NCBI RefSeq assembly: GCF_030758315.1
Contig: NZ_CP132336.1
Span: 1,302,001 to 1,366,000 of the forward strand
Direction of reading: 5' to 3'
Origin: Pararhizobium sp. IMCC3301
GTDB taxonomy: Bacteria > Pseudomonadota > Alphaproteobacteria > Rhizobiales > GCA-2746425
DNA: 64,000 bases
The position numbers and the translations under genes are program-made. Below, piece after piece: positions 8,801 through 18,243 of the stretch. Position 1 is the stretch's first letter; each line of letters opens with the position of its first letter. Below the pieces are notes generated by a model that ran no database searches, was not told the DNA's origin, and was given only the letters and a program-made list of their open reading frames with translations.

Positions 8801-9784
8801 GTGCCTGGATTTCTTGCCACGCCATTTTTGTTTATTGCCCGACACGCCCAGTGGGTTCTGGTCTCCGGGTTGGTCGCCGGCATCGCTTTCCCTGCCGCCG
8901 CCGGCGTTCTGCGTCCCTATATACCTGAAATGGTGGCGTTAATTCTGTTTGTGTCGGCACTGCGCATTGAACTTTCCGCACTGCGTGTCACAAGGCGCCA
9001 GGCTGCCGCCGATCTGACCGTGGTGCTGGTTCTGCAGCTCGCTGTTCCGCTGTTCGCCTATGTGATTCTCACCGCGCTGCCAGTACCGGAAGTCTGGCGC
9101 GATGTTCTGACGGTCGTCTATGCCGGGGCATCGATTTCCGGCGCACCTGCCTTTGCCTTTCTGATGGGGCTCGACGGTGCACGGGCGATGCGCCTGCTGA
9201 TCCTCGGCACTGCGCTGCTGCCGCTGACTTCGTTCCCGATCCTGTCGCTTCTGCCCAATGTCGCAGCGCAGACCGCGCTCTGGCTGGTATCCCTGAAACT
9301 ACTGGTGCTGATTGTCGTGGCGGGCATTGCTGCCCTCACCTTGAGACGCCCGGTGATGTTTGCGCTCGGCGCCAGGGCACCGCAGATTCTCAACGGGCTT
9401 AACACGCTGGCTCTGGCGATTTTCGTGCTCGCTCTGATGGATGCCATTCAGCCTGTGTTGCTGAGTGATCCGCTGCGCCTGCTCGGTGTTCTGATCATTG
9501 CATGTATTGCCAATCTGGGCGCGCAAATCGCCCATGCGGGCCTGATTACCCTGCGGGCGCGGGCCAAAGGGGTTGCACCAACCCCTTCGGAACTGACACC
9601 CGCGATACCATCGGGAAACCGCAATATGGCTTTGTTTCTGGCAGCGCTCCCCATCGGCGTGACAGCCCCCTGGCTGTTATTTATCGGCTGCTTTCAGGTG
9701 CCGATGTATCTCACCCCGCTCGTGATGAGGCCTCTTTTGCAATGGCTTCAGCGGAGCGCGGCCAAAGGGTCGCCAGAATCCTGA
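8801..9784 (+). CDS. BASS-like (bile acid:sodium symporter superfamily) membrane transporter
   Basis: This 327-residue protein consists almost entirely of hydrophobic helices (about nine or ten). The C-terminal GNRNMALFLAALP and GCFQVPMYLTPLV resemble the crossing-helix motifs of the bile acid:sodium symporter superfamily. The start is GTG at 8801, 6 nt after the kinase stop, so it likely belongs to the same operon. The substrate cannot be told from the sequence. Its 3' end overlaps the convergent gene on the other strand by 74 nt. Confidence 0.65.
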   Translation: MPGFLATPFLFIARHAQWVLVSGLVAGIAFPAAAGVLRPYIPEMVALILFVSALRIELSALRVTRRQAAADLTVVLVLQLAVPLFAYVILTALPVPEVWRDVLTVVYAGASISGAPAFAFLMGLDGARAMRLLILGTALLPLTSFPILSLLPNVAAQTALWLVSLKLLVLIVVAGIAALTLRRPVMFALGARAPQILNGLNTLALAIFVLALMDAIQPVLLSDPLRLLGVLIIACIANLGAQIAHAGLITLRARAKGVAPTPSELTPAIPSGNRNMALFLAALPIGVTAPWLLFIGCFQVPMYLTPLVMRPLLQWLQRSAAKGSPES

Positions 9785-10664
9785 CCACGATCAGGGTAAA
9801 AATCAGCCGCCCCACCAGAATGATCCAGATATTGGCACCAAGCGCCAGCATGATCCCGGTATCCTCAATCAGCCCGTGCGACAGCGACAGCCAGCACAGC
9901 GCCAATGTCTTGGCCCGCAGCGAGAAATTCTTTTCGCGCGATTCGCCAATAATCAGTCCGCCACCATACATCAGCCCAAGCAGCACACCAATGGTCGTCA
10001 GCGGTGCGATTTCCCGGTTCAGTCCGGACAGCCGGATCAGCGGAATGGTGGCTCTGGTGAAGAGGTCGGTGAAACCGGTTTTCTCGCTGATATCAAGCGC
10101 CACAAACAGCACCACAATGATCACCAGAACCACCAGCATGGTCTTGGCCGATGCAACCGCAAACTCCCAGTGCGTGGCGTCCTTGTCGCCTGCCGCGGTA
10201 AACAACGACAGATCCACAGGTTGCTGCAGCAGTGAAAACCAGTCGCAGATCCAAAACACGATTGCGCCATAGACCACCGCGCCGAAAAACCGCAACAATA
10301 CGGTTCCGATAAAGGTCACGCCGGTGCGCTTAACGATTGCCTGTTCGATCGGCAGGGCATGGGCGATCAACATGATCGATGCCAGTATGCTGAGCTGGGC
10401 AAGGTTCATGTCCACTCCGGCCAGAACCGGCAGAGCCCCGAAGCCGGCATAGATACCGACAAGCAGCGCGCTGCCCCAGACGATACCGGTTTCCGCAGGC
10501 AGCCCCATCAGCCCCATCACCGGTTCCAGAGCGGGACCCATTGCATCGACCAGCCCGTAGACTTCGGCAATGCGCACCAGAATCACAACAGGGATCATCA
10601 CCTTTGACAGATCGACAAAGGTCACCCAGCTTTTCACCGCAAGTTTTTTGAAATACTCAGACAT
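9711..10664 (-). CDS. nucleoside-recognition (gate) domain membrane protein
   Basis: This 317-residue polytopic protein has the features of the nucleoside-recognition/gate domain family: the N-terminal segment FVDLSKVMIPVVILVRIAE, an internal repeat-like ALLVGIYAGFGALPVL, and GGGLIIGES in the second half. I placed the start at ATG 10664 (MSEYFKKL). An upstream in-frame extension only reads antisense through the TRAP permease gene and is not supported. It lies 38 nt downstream of the fused TRAP permease on the same strand and probably shares its transcript. Function is unknown; family members are transporter-like. Confidence 0.72.
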   Translation of the reverse strand: MSEYFKKLAVKSWVTFVDLSKVMIPVVILVRIAEVYGLVDAMGPALEPVMGLMGLPAETGIVWGSALLVGIYAGFGALPVLAGVDMNLAQLSILASIMLIAHALPIEQAIVKRTGVTFIGTVLLRFFGAVVYGAIVFWICDWFSLLQQPVDLSLFTAAGDKDATHWEFAVASAKTMLVVLVIIVVLFVALDISEKTGFTDLFTRATIPLIRLSGLNREIAPLTTIGVLLGLMYGGGLIIGESREKNFSLRAKTLALCWLSLSHGLIEDTGIMLALGANIWIILVGRLIFTLIVVRILATLWPRSAEAIAKEASSRAG

Positions 10665-10702
10665 ATAATCAATCAGCTTCAGATCGTTTCGGACATTTGG
10701 AT

Positions 10703-12502
10703 TTAGACAAAAAGCACAACAAGTCCAACTGCAAAAGCGGCCAGTCGCCACAAAATAGATCGCGGGGCAATAACGGCAAATGACAAGGCTGCCAGGGCCA
10801 CCAGAACTTTGGCTGCCGCCAACAGAGCCAGAAACGGCGATGTGCCAAGAGCGATGAGATTTGGGTTTGCAATCATCCCCAGCGGAATGAAATACAGCCC
10901 GAGGCCGAGCGCCATTGCCGAAGTTGCCACTTTCAACCAGTTTTCCTCCACCATTCCGGCGGCAATGAAAACTGCGCCACAGACCGGCGGTGTGATGGTC
11001 GACAACAAGGCGAACCAGAACACGAACAAATGCGCCTGCAGCGGTGCCAGTCCCAGTTCCATAAGCGCCGGACCGGCCACGGAAATACTGATCACATAAG
11101 CCGCTGTCGTCGGCACCTCCATGCCCAGCACAAGACAGGCAAACGCCGTCAGCAGCAACGCCGGCCATAATTGCCCGCCAGAGCCCGACAAAATCAGCGA
11201 CGTGATCTTGACCCCCAGCCCGGTCATGCCAAGCACGCCGATAATGATTGATGCGCACAGGATGATCGAGGCGATCAGGGCCACCTGACGCCCGGCGCTC
11301 ATCAGCACGGCTTCAACACGCGCCAGCGTTCTGGCAAGATCAAATGACAGACGGCCATCGATCAGCAGCAGCACGGCTCCGGCCAACATCGCCAGCGTCG
11401 CGGCATATTGCGGCGTGACCCTCGCGCCGAACATGCCCCACAGCAGCACCGCGAAGGGCACCAGGAAAAACGCCGATGTAATGGCAACCTGGCGCAGTGA
11501 AGGCTGCTCGTCCTTCGGCACGCCGCGCAGCGGAAAGCGCAGCGAAAACATGTCGATGCCAATCCAGACCGCTGCGAAATACAGCAGCGCCGGCAGCAGC
11601 GCCGCCAGGATGATCTGCTCATAGGGTGTGCCCGTCAGCTCGACCATCACAAACGCCCCGGCTCCCATCAGCGGTGGCATGATCTGGCCCCCGGAAGACG
11701 CCACTGCTTCAACGGCAGCGGCCAGGCGTTTGGGATAACCAAGGCGTGTCATCGCCGGCAGGGTGATGGCACCGGTTGAGGCAACATTGGCCGAGGCAGA
11801 GCCGGAAATCGAGCCGAACAGCGCCGACGACAGCACCGACACCTTGGCCGCACCACCGCGCAGACGCCCGGCTGCAGCGGAGGCCACATTCATGAAACCC
11901 TGCCCGGCTTCGCCAGCATTCAGGATCGCTCCGAAAATGACAAAAATCGCGACAATGCTCACCGAAACACCGGTCAAAGTGCCCCACAGCCCTCCCTCGG
12001 CTATGGTCAGCGTGCCAAGAAAGCTCTGCAAAGGAATGCCGGCATAGCCGAATTCGCCGGGAATATACTGGCCGAACAGGCCATAGGCCAGCGCCAGCGC
12101 AGCGACGCTCGGCAGTGGCCAACCAATGGCACGGCGTGCCATTTCAAGTGTCACCAACAGCAGCAGGATAGCCGTAAAAGTCTGAAACCCACCGGACAAA
12201 TAACCGTATTGATCGCCCAGAGCGTCCTGATTGAGGGCAACCCAGAGCGTCGCGGCTACGCCGACAATGCACAGAACTGTGCCACTGATGCGCTGCTGCC
12301 GGCTTTTCGCCATGAACACCAGTACCCAGGGCAGCGCCAGCGCCATGTGCAGCGGCCGGCTGACCAGATTCGGCACCAGGCCGGAGAAAATCAGCCAGAT
12401 ATGAAAGCTGATCGAGACAGCGCCAAGTGTGCACCAGAAAAGGCGCGCCGTTACCGGCAGCGCGCCTTCCTGCGAAGTGGTCAGAATAGAGCCAGTTGTC
12501 AC
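10703..12502 (-). CDS. TRAP transporter fused 4TM/12TM permease (TAXI type)
   Basis: This 599-residue membrane protein is of the DctQM-fused type that accompanies TAXI solute receptors. An N-terminal four-helix part (residues 20-140) is followed by a DctM-like part containing LFGSISGSASANVASTGAITLPAM and SGGQIMPPLMGAGAFVM, the glycine/serine-rich motifs of the 12TM subunit. It overlaps the upstream solute-receptor gene by 4 nt (12499-12502). It moves an organic acid, driven by an ion gradient, across the inner membrane. The true substrate is unknown. Confidence 0.88.
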   Translation of the reverse strand: MTTGSILTTSQEGALPVTARLFWCTLGAVSISFHIWLIFSGLVPNLVSRPLHMALALPWVLVFMAKSRQQRISGTVLCIVGVAATLWVALNQDALGDQYGYLSGGFQTFTAILLLLVTLEMARRAIGWPLPSVAALALAYGLFGQYIPGEFGYAGIPLQSFLGTLTIAEGGLWGTLTGVSVSIVAIFVIFGAILNAGEAGQGFMNVASAAAGRLRGGAAKVSVLSSALFGSISGSASANVASTGAITLPAMTRLGYPKRLAAAVEAVASSGGQIMPPLMGAGAFVMVELTGTPYEQIILAALLPALLYFAAVWIGIDMFSLRFPLRGVPKDEQPSLRQVAITSAFFLVPFAVLLWGMFGARVTPQYAATLAMLAGAVLLLIDGRLSFDLARTLARVEAVLMSAGRQVALIASIILCASIIIGVLGMTGLGVKITSLILSGSGGQLWPALLLTAFACLVLGMEVPTTAAYVISISVAGPALMELGLAPLQAHLFVFWFALLSTITPPVCGAVFIAAGMVEENWLKVATSAMALGLGLYFIPLGMIANPNLIALGTSPFLALLAAAKVLVALAALSFAVIAPRSILWRLAAFAVGLVVLFV

Positions 12503-13455
12503 TTCTGCGCGTCAGTCAGCGGAAAATCCATTTCGGTGTAGTAACGCAGTGCACCGGGATGGATAGCACCCGTGATGTTTTCCATGAGCCCCTTGTCAAC
12601 TCCATTCCACCAGGCGGCATCGTCGCCCATCCTGGCCTTTTCCTGCCAGTAGGTTTTGGTCAGCTCATAGGCTGTGTCGTCATCCATATTGGTGGTGGTA
12701 TAGGCGACCACCGGCAATGAGGTCGTTACGATATCGGCATCCTGGCCGGCATAGGTGCCGGCAGGAATGACCAGCCTTGTGCGTTTGGTGGCAGCGATCT
12801 GCTCATCATCCAACGACAGCACTGTTACGCCCAGACTGGCCGCAGCTTCAATGACATTCGGCGCGGGCCAGGAACCAGCTGTGACAAACCCGTCAATCTG
12901 GCCGTTTTTCAGCGCCGCAACCGCATTGGAGAGTTCCACATCCGGCAGTTTGACCTGCCCTTCAAGCCCGAACAGGCCCAGATATTTTTCGCCCTCAGTG
13001 GCCCCGAAAGAGCCTTTGCCGATCAGGATCGTCTTGCCTTTCATATCGGCGAAATTGGCAATTCCGGCATCATCGCGCACAACGAAATGCATGGTCAGCG
13101 AGGGAATTGGAAACAGCGCTCTGATGTCATCGAATTTAGGGTTGCCCTTGCCATCGAACATCGCCTTGCCGCCCTGGGCCAAAGCGACCAGCGCCGGCGG
13201 CGTTGTAAACACGTAATTGCCCGGACGCACCGCCGCTTCCATGACATTTTGCACCGAACCCTGGCTTTCCTCGACAGTGACAATGATGTCGCCATTCGTA
13301 CCCGCCTTCATGGCTTCGGCAATCTGCACCGCCATCTGGAAATAGGACGAACTGGAGGAAGCCGATTTGTAGGTCACGCGGGTTTCCGCATGGCCGGCAA
13401 AAGCGGTTGCTGCCATGACACTGGCGGCCAGCGCCAGGCTTGTGAATAGTTTCAT
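12499..13455 (-). CDS. TRAP transporter solute receptor, TAXI family
   Basis: This 318-residue periplasmic protein has a signal peptide ending at about residue 22 (FAGHAE). The mature N-terminus [23 protein letters not shown] and the later segments [10 protein letters not shown] and [20 protein letters not shown] match the TAXI receptor family. I chose ATG 13455, preceded by AGGAGA, over the upstream in-frame codon at 13488 because it begins directly with the signal peptide. It feeds the fused permease encoded immediately downstream. Confidence 0.85.
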   Translation of the reverse strand: MKLFTSLALAASVMAATAFAGHAETRVTYKSASSSSSYFQMAVQIAEAMKAGTNGDIIVTVEESQGSVQNVMEAAVRPGNYVFTTPPALVALAQGGKAMFDGKGNPKFDDIRALFPIPSLTMHFVVRDDAGIANFADMKGKTILIGKGSFGATEGEKYLGLFGLEGQVKLPDVELSNAVAALKNGQIDGFVTAGSWPAPNVIEAAASLGVTVLSLDDEQIAATKRTRLVIPAGTYAGQDADIVTTSLPVVAYTTTNMDDDTAYELTKTYWQEKARMGDDAAWWNGVDKGLMENITGAIHPGALRYYTEMDFPLTDAQK

Positions 13456-13580
13456 CGATATGTCTCCTGAAAACTCTGATAGGGTCATGCGGTTGTATGG
13501 TGACAGCCTATGACATATATCCGCCGCAAAACAAGCCTTTCCAGCGCAATGCGTTTCCTCCTATTTTCGGCTCACAATCC

Positions 13581-14591
13581 ATGCTTGCAGTTGCCCCACC
13601 GCTGATTTCCGTCTCCAACCTGGAAAAGACCTATGACAGCGGTTTTCAGGCTCTGAAAAATGTTTCACTGGACATAAGGCAGGGCGAGATTTTGGCCCTG
13701 CTCGGGCCCAATGGAGCCGGCAAGACCACGCTTATTTCCGTTATTTGCGGTCTTGTCACACCCACCAGTGGCAGTGTTTCAGTGGCTGGCCATGACATCA
13801 TCAAGGACTACCGCAAAACCCGCGCCCTGATTGGATTGGTGCCCCAGGAACTGACCACTGATGCCTTTGAAACCGTCTGGGCGACGGTCAGTTTTTCAAG
13901 GGGTCTGTTTGGCAAGAAGCGCGATGATGCTCTGGTCGAAAAGACGCTGAAAAGCCTGTCGCTGTGGGATAAGAAAGACAACAAGATCATGCAATTATCC
14001 GGCGGCATGAAGCGCCGGGTGCTGATTGCCAAGGCGCTCGCCCATGAGCCGCAAATTCTGTTTCTGGATGAGCCCACTGCCGGGGTGGATGTCGAATTGC
14101 GCAAGGATATGTGGCAGGTCGTGCGCGAATTGCGCGACAGTGGCGTGACCATTATTCTCACCACCCATTACATTGAAGAAGCGGAGGAAATCGCCGACCG
14201 GGTTGGCGTCATCGCCCATGGCGAGATCATTCTGGTGGAAGACAAATCCGAGCTGATGACCAAACTTGGCAAAAAGACCCTGATGCTTGATTTGCAGGAA
14301 CCGCTTGATGCCATACCGGACAGCATTCAGCGCGACGGCCTCGAAAAATCGGCCGACGGCGAACAGCTGGTCTACACCTACAACACCCAGCGCGAGCGCA
14401 CCGGTATCACGTCACTGCTGCGGGATCTGTCTGATGCCGGCATCCGTTTCAAGGATCTCAACACCAAACAGAGTTCGCTGGAAGAAATCTTCGTCACCCT
14501 GGTACATCAGGACACAGCCCGGTCCGATGCGGAAAACTCTGATGTAGATACTGAACAGGCTGCGTCCGGCACGACAGGAAACACACAATGA
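13581..14591 (+). CDS. ABC exporter ATP-binding protein, YadG-like
   Basis: This 336-residue ATPase has Walker [10 protein letters not shown]-loop VPQEL, signature LSGGMKRR, Walker [13 protein letters not shown] and H-loop [11 protein letters not shown]-terminal extension of about 100 residues carries no second nucleotide-binding domain. The pair with the permease encoded 4 nt overlapping downstream matches the E. coli YadG/YadH and NodI/NodJ class of ABC-2 exporters. The start could also be an ATG-like codon at 13497, but residues before MLAVAPP look non-conserved. Neither start has a strong ribosome binding site. Substrate unknown. Confidence 0.82.
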   Translation: MLAVAPPLISVSNLEKTYDSGFQALKNVSLDIRQGEILALLGPNGAGKTTLISVICGLVTPTSGSVSVAGHDIIKDYRKTRALIGLVPQELTTDAFETVWATVSFSRGLFGKKRDDALVEKTLKSLSLWDKKDNKIMQLSGGMKRRVLIAKALAHEPQILFLDEPTAGVDVELRKDMWQVVRELRDSGVTIILTTHYIEEAEEIADRVGVIAHGEIILVEDKSELMTKLGKKTLMLDLQEPLDAIPDSIQRDGLEKSADGEQLVYTYNTQRERTGITSLLRDLSDAGIRFKDLNTKQSSLEEIFVTLVHQDTARSDAENSDVDTEQAASGTTGNTQ

Positions 14592-15349
14592 ATTATCTTG
14601 CTGTCAAAGCCATTTACAGTTTTGAGATGAACCGCATGTGGCGCACCCTGTTCCAGAGCATCGTCTCGCCGGTTCTGTCGACATCGCTGTATTTTGTCGT
14701 TTTCGGCTCGGCCATCGGCTCGCGCATTCAGGAAATCGATGGCATCAGCTACGGCGCATTTATTGTGCCGGGCCTTATCATGCTGTCGCTGCTGACCCAA
14801 TCGCTCTCCAATGCCGCTTTCGGAATTTATTTCCCAAAATTCACCGGCACGATTTACGAATTGCTGTCCGCACCGGTTTCCTCATTTGAAATTGTGCTGG
14901 GTTATGTCGGCGCAGCGGCGACCAAATCACTGATACTCGGCCTGATCATTCTGGCAACCGCCAATTTGTTCGTTGATCTGCAGATCGCCCATCCGCTCAT
15001 CATGCTGTTGTTCCTGGTACTCACCGCCCTCACCTTCAGCCTGCTCGGCTTCATCATCGGCATCTGGGCGGACAGTTTTGAAAAACTCCAGATCGTGCCC
15101 CTTCTGGTCATCACCCCGCTGGTGTTTCTCGGCGGCAGTTTCTATTCGGTCAACATGCTGCCCCCTGTGTGGCAGACCGTGACCCTGTTCAACCCGGTGC
15201 TCTATCTTGTCAGCGGCTTTCGCTGGAGCTTTTACGAAGTCGCCGACGTCAACGTCACCATCAGCCTCAGCGTCATTGCCCTGTTTCTGGCGGCATGCAT
15301 CACGATCGTCTGGTGGATTTTCAAAACCGGCTATCAGGTCAAGCAGTAG
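14588..15349 (+). CDS. ABC-2 type permease, YadH-like
   Basis: This 253-residue protein has six predicted hydrophobic helices and the ABC-2 membrane family motif region [12 protein letters not shown] near residue 40 and [16 protein letters not shown] near residue 180. It overlaps the ATPase gene by 4 nt (ATGA). It closely resembles YadH in length and layout. Together with the upstream ATPase it should form an exporter with two copies of each subunit; cargo is unknown. It is convergent with the GlxA-type regulator. Confidence 0.82.
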   Translation: MNYLAVKAIYSFEMNRMWRTLFQSIVSPVLSTSLYFVVFGSAIGSRIQEIDGISYGAFIVPGLIMLSLLTQSLSNAAFGIYFPKFTGTIYELLSAPVSSFEIVLGYVGAAATKSLILGLIILATANLFVDLQIAHPLIMLLFLVLTALTFSLLGFIIGIWADSFEKLQIVPLLVITPLVFLGGSFYSVNMLPPVWQTVTLFNPVLYLVSGFRWSFYEVADVNVTISLSVIALFLAACITIVWWIFKTGYQVKQ

Positions 15350-15381
15350 GGTTCTGGTGCGCTCGGGATAACGAAAAAAAC

Positions 15382-16407
15382 TCAAATCGCCCCGACCGTC
15401 TGAAATCGCACCCGGTATTGATGCGGTGTAATGCCGGTTGTGCGTTTGAACAGGCGGCGGAAGGAATTGGGGTCTTCGTAGCCTGCCTGCGCGGCGATAT
15501 CGTCGATGGCATCATCGCTGGTTTCCAGCATTTGCTTGGCCTCTTCTATGCGCAGAGACTGCACATAATCCAGCGGCGCATAGCCCGTGGCGGCGGCAAA
15601 GCGGCGTTTGAAGGTGCGCGGCGCAAGGCCGGAGCGCGCCGCCATTTCCATCACCGGATTGGGCGTCGCATAATGCTCCGCGATCCACTCCTGGCATAAC
15701 GCAATCGCCGCATCCTCATGCTGTTTTGGCCGCACCATGGCTGAAAACGGCAACTGGCCCGCGCTCTTGTCGCCAAAGACGAAAATCTTGATGATGCGCC
15801 GCGCCTCGGCATTGCCGCAAAACCGCGCCACAAGATAGAGCGCAAGCTCAGACCAAGAGGCCGAGCCGCCACTGGTGACAATGCGGTGTTCCAGCCCGGA
15901 GGGCACCAGCAAACGCTCCGGCCGCAGCAGCACCAGCGGATAGCATTCTCTGAATACCGAACGCGCCGCCCAATGGGTTGTTGCCTCGCGATTGTCCAGC
16001 AGCCCGGCTTCGGCCAGCATCATCGAGCCGGTACAGACCGAACACACAATCGCACCGCGGTGGTACTGCTCCGCCAGCCAGTTGGTGGCTTCCGGCCAGC
16101 GCCCCACCGGTCCTGTCTCCGGTGCCAGCATCAGATCGCTGACAATCACCACATCGGACCGCAGCGCCTCTTCAAAAGTATGATCCGCCACCAACGTTGC
16201 CCCCAGGGTGGTGCGAAAAGGCTTTGTTGTGCTGCCGACAATGCGCGGCATGACGCGTCGGCTTTCTGTTTTCTCCCCGGTCAGACCTTCCCACACCGTG
16301 CCAACACAGGAGAACACCTCATGCAGCCCGTACAGGACCGAAGCCGAGGTCTCGGGAACCGCCACAAGGCTGACGGAAAGATGGTTGGAATGAGTCGATA
16401 ACGGCAT
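15382..16407 (-). CDS. GlxA-type AraC-family transcriptional regulator (DJ-1/PfpI + HTH_18)
   Basis: This 341-residue protein carries an N-terminal DJ-1/PfpI-like domain (about residues 10-200, with SVCTGSMMLAEAGLL around the nucleophile-elbow position) and a C-terminal AraC DNA-binding domain (ARSGLAPRTFKRRFAAATGYAPLDYVQ; DIAAQAGYEDPNSFRRLFKR). The domain order is that of GlxA/ArgR/GbdR-like regulators of amine and amino-acid use. ATG 16407 is chosen; an in-frame start at 16452 would add 15 residues. No target is obvious; it is convergent with the exporter and divergent from the DUF1127 gene. Confidence 0.85.
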   Translation of the reverse strand: MPLSTHSNHLSVSLVAVPETSASVLYGLHEVFSCVGTVWEGLTGEKTESRRVMPRIVGSTTKPFRTTLGATLVADHTFEEALRSDVVIVSDLMLAPETGPVGRWPEATNWLAEQYHRGAIVCSVCTGSMMLAEAGLLDNREATTHWAARSVFRECYPLVLLRPERLLVPSGLEHRIVTSGGSASWSELALYLVARFCGNAEARRIIKIFVFGDKSAGQLPFSAMVRPKQHEDAAIALCQEWIAEHYATPNPVMEMAARSGLAPRTFKRRFAAATGYAPLDYVQSLRIEEAKQMLETSDDAIDDIAAQAGYEDPNSFRRLFKRTTGITPHQYRVRFQTVGAI

Positions 16408-16534
16408 TTTACCATTCTGGCATATTTGACCCGTTTTTGTCCATTCCATCACTTACTGCAGCGCTTTAAAATCTGGCAAGAGCAGGCTCACGGGGCCGTC
16501 CATGGCCCGGCCAAACCTCAGAAAGGAGAGCATT

Positions 16535-16720
16535 GTGCTCCGATTGTTCAAAAAATACGGCTTCGGCCCGTTTGTACAGATCAGCGAAAACCGCCTCGCC
16601 TGGCACCGGCTGCACCGGCTCGATGACCGCATGCTGACAGATATCGGCCTCAGCCGCGCTGAAGTAGCGGCGCTGCGCTGCCGCAGCGGGGCCTACGATC
16701 AGATCCACCAGCCGCTCTGA
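16535..16720 (+). CDS. DUF1127 small protein
   Basis: This 61-residue peptide starts at GTG 16535, 4 nt after AAAGGAGAG. The core HRLHRLDDRMLTDIGLSRAEV is the DUF1127 (YjiS-like) signature, with Arg/Leu-rich flanks. In alphaproteobacteria such peptides have been linked to RNA turnover and phosphate or stress responses, but this copy is uncharacterised. It lies 38 nt before the Tat-exported nitroreductase-like gene, on the same strand. Confidence 0.78.
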   Translation: MLRLFKKYGFGPFVQISENRLAWHRLHRLDDRMLTDIGLSRAEVAALRCRSGAYDQIHQPL

Positions 16721-16758
16721 CCCGCACAACCAAATTCAAGCTTATTCAGGAGAAAACC

Positions 16759-18162
16759 ATGTTTGACACATCACGACGCAAACTGCTTGGCGCATCCATG
16801 CTGGGTGCCGGAGCTGTTATGAACGGACTGGGCGCGGGTGCAAAAGCCGCCGCTCTTAATACCAGAGGAAACATCATGCTCGACCGCATTCCCGACCTTC
16901 CCAAAGGACTGATTGAAGCCGCTTCCTTTCCCCTGATCGACGCCATTCACGGCCGTCGTTCACGCCGCTTTGCCAAGGGTGCCAGTATTCCCAATGGTCC
17001 GCTGGCCTACACTTCAGAACGCCAGCCTGCAGCCCTGTCGGAGCTGGAGCAGATGCTGCTGCTGACGACAGTGGCCGGCAATACTGGCTGGTCGAACCTT
17101 ATTCCCTATAACCGCTATTATCTGCCGAACATGCCCAATTATGCCGGCGCGGCAGGCGGCCGCAGCTTTCCCTCCGCTGCAGGGTTCCACACCAGTGAAT
17201 TCTTCTTCACTGACGACAATGGCGTCTATGCGTTCAAGACCCGCGACATGCCGGCAACACAGGCTAAACAGCCCGATGGCAGCACCGATCTGAAAGCCTG
17301 TTTTGACGAGCATAAATCGCGCATCGTCAAACTGGCCGATGGCAGACTGCACACACCGGCCAGACCCGAACATATGGAAATGCACAATGAATGGTGCGCC
17401 AATGTGCCGGGCAGCACGCTCATCATTCCCGTCGCCGATCTTGCCCAGCACATGATTCTGGCGCTGTGCTACCTCGTCCAGAACGGAGCCTGCCTTTATG
17501 ATGATGTCAACAACCGGCCGATTCCCGGCCTTGAGAAGTTCAAAAACCGGGTCGACATCGAAAACCCGTTTCCGCTGTCCTATATCGAGCAACTCAGCCT
17601 GACCGAAGTCACGGTGGAACTGTCCTGTGCCTGCTATGCCGGAACTCTGATGCTGCAGGCCATGGGCCTCGGCGGCTGGATGTATGAGGGCATCAACCCC
17701 TTCAGCATCCTGGGTGCCAGCGGCGACCCGGACGTACCCGGTCTCGGCTTCCGCTTTGATATGATCAAGGACCAGCCGCTGCCTCATGTCACCGGGCTTG
17801 AAGGCGTATTTGAAGGTCACTGTCCGCCGCATTTTGCAAATATGCGCGCGGCTGTGGAGGCTGTCATTACCCGCAAATTCGGCAAAGGCGGTCCTTTCAA
17901 CGCCAAAACCAAAGGCCCTTACAAGGAAACCGGAGCTATCCGCAGCAAGGCCGCTCCAATTGACGCTGAATTCATCGACTGTGTCTCCGCCATGGCAGAC
18001 TATGTGTTCTACACGTTCGGCCGCTTTCCGGCGACAGTCCCGGCCATCTTCACACTGATGTATCTGCAAGCCCACCAGTTGGACACCGACTTTTATGATA
18101 CGCATTTTTCAGATGGCGCGTATCTGGAAACCCACGCTCGGCATGACCTGAATTGGAACTAA
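16759..18162 (+). CDS. Tat-exported nitroreductase-fold protein
   Basis: This 467-residue protein starts at ATG 16759 after AGGAGAA. The N-terminus has a twin-arginine leader (TSRRKLLGASMLGAG). Mature segments such as IDAIHGRRSRRFAKG, LSELEQMLLLTTVAGNTGWSNLI and LMLQAMGLGGWMYEGINPFSILGASGD resemble the FMN-binding nitroreductase fold (NTR/SagB-like). A Tat route is consistent with folding around a cofactor before export. I do not recognise a specific function. The protein is longer than typical nitroreductases (about 200 residues) and may carry two half-domains. Confidence 0.6.
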   Translation: MFDTSRRKLLGASMLGAGAVMNGLGAGAKAAALNTRGNIMLDRIPDLPKGLIEAASFPLIDAIHGRRSRRFAKGASIPNGPLAYTSERQPAALSELEQMLLLTTVAGNTGWSNLIPYNRYYLPNMPNYAGAAGGRSFPSAAGFHTSEFFFTDDNGVYAFKTRDMPATQAKQPDGSTDLKACFDEHKSRIVKLADGRLHTPARPEHMEMHNEWCANVPGSTLIIPVADLAQHMILALCYLVQNGACLYDDVNNRPIPGLEKFKNRVDIENPFPLSYIEQLSLTEVTVELSCACYAGTLMLQAMGLGGWMYEGINPFSILGASGDPDVPGLGFRFDMIKDQPLPHVTGLEGVFEGHCPPHFANMRAAVEAVITRKFGKGGPFNAKTKGPYKETGAIRSKAAPIDAEFIDCVSAMADYVFYTFGRFPATVPAIFTLMYLQAHQLDTDFYDTHFSDGAYLETHARHDLNWN

Positions 18163-18243
18163 AGTATGAGAGTGGCGGGCACAGCGCGGTGAGTGCCAAA
18201 CCAGTGCGCTGCGGCCCTTCTTCCGACCCGCTCCAGTGGCGGG

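Noticed and set aside
10665-11258. N-terminal extension of the nucleoside-recognition protein
   Set aside because: The extension lies inside the fused TRAP permease in another frame; the family-like protein begins at MSEYFKK (10664).
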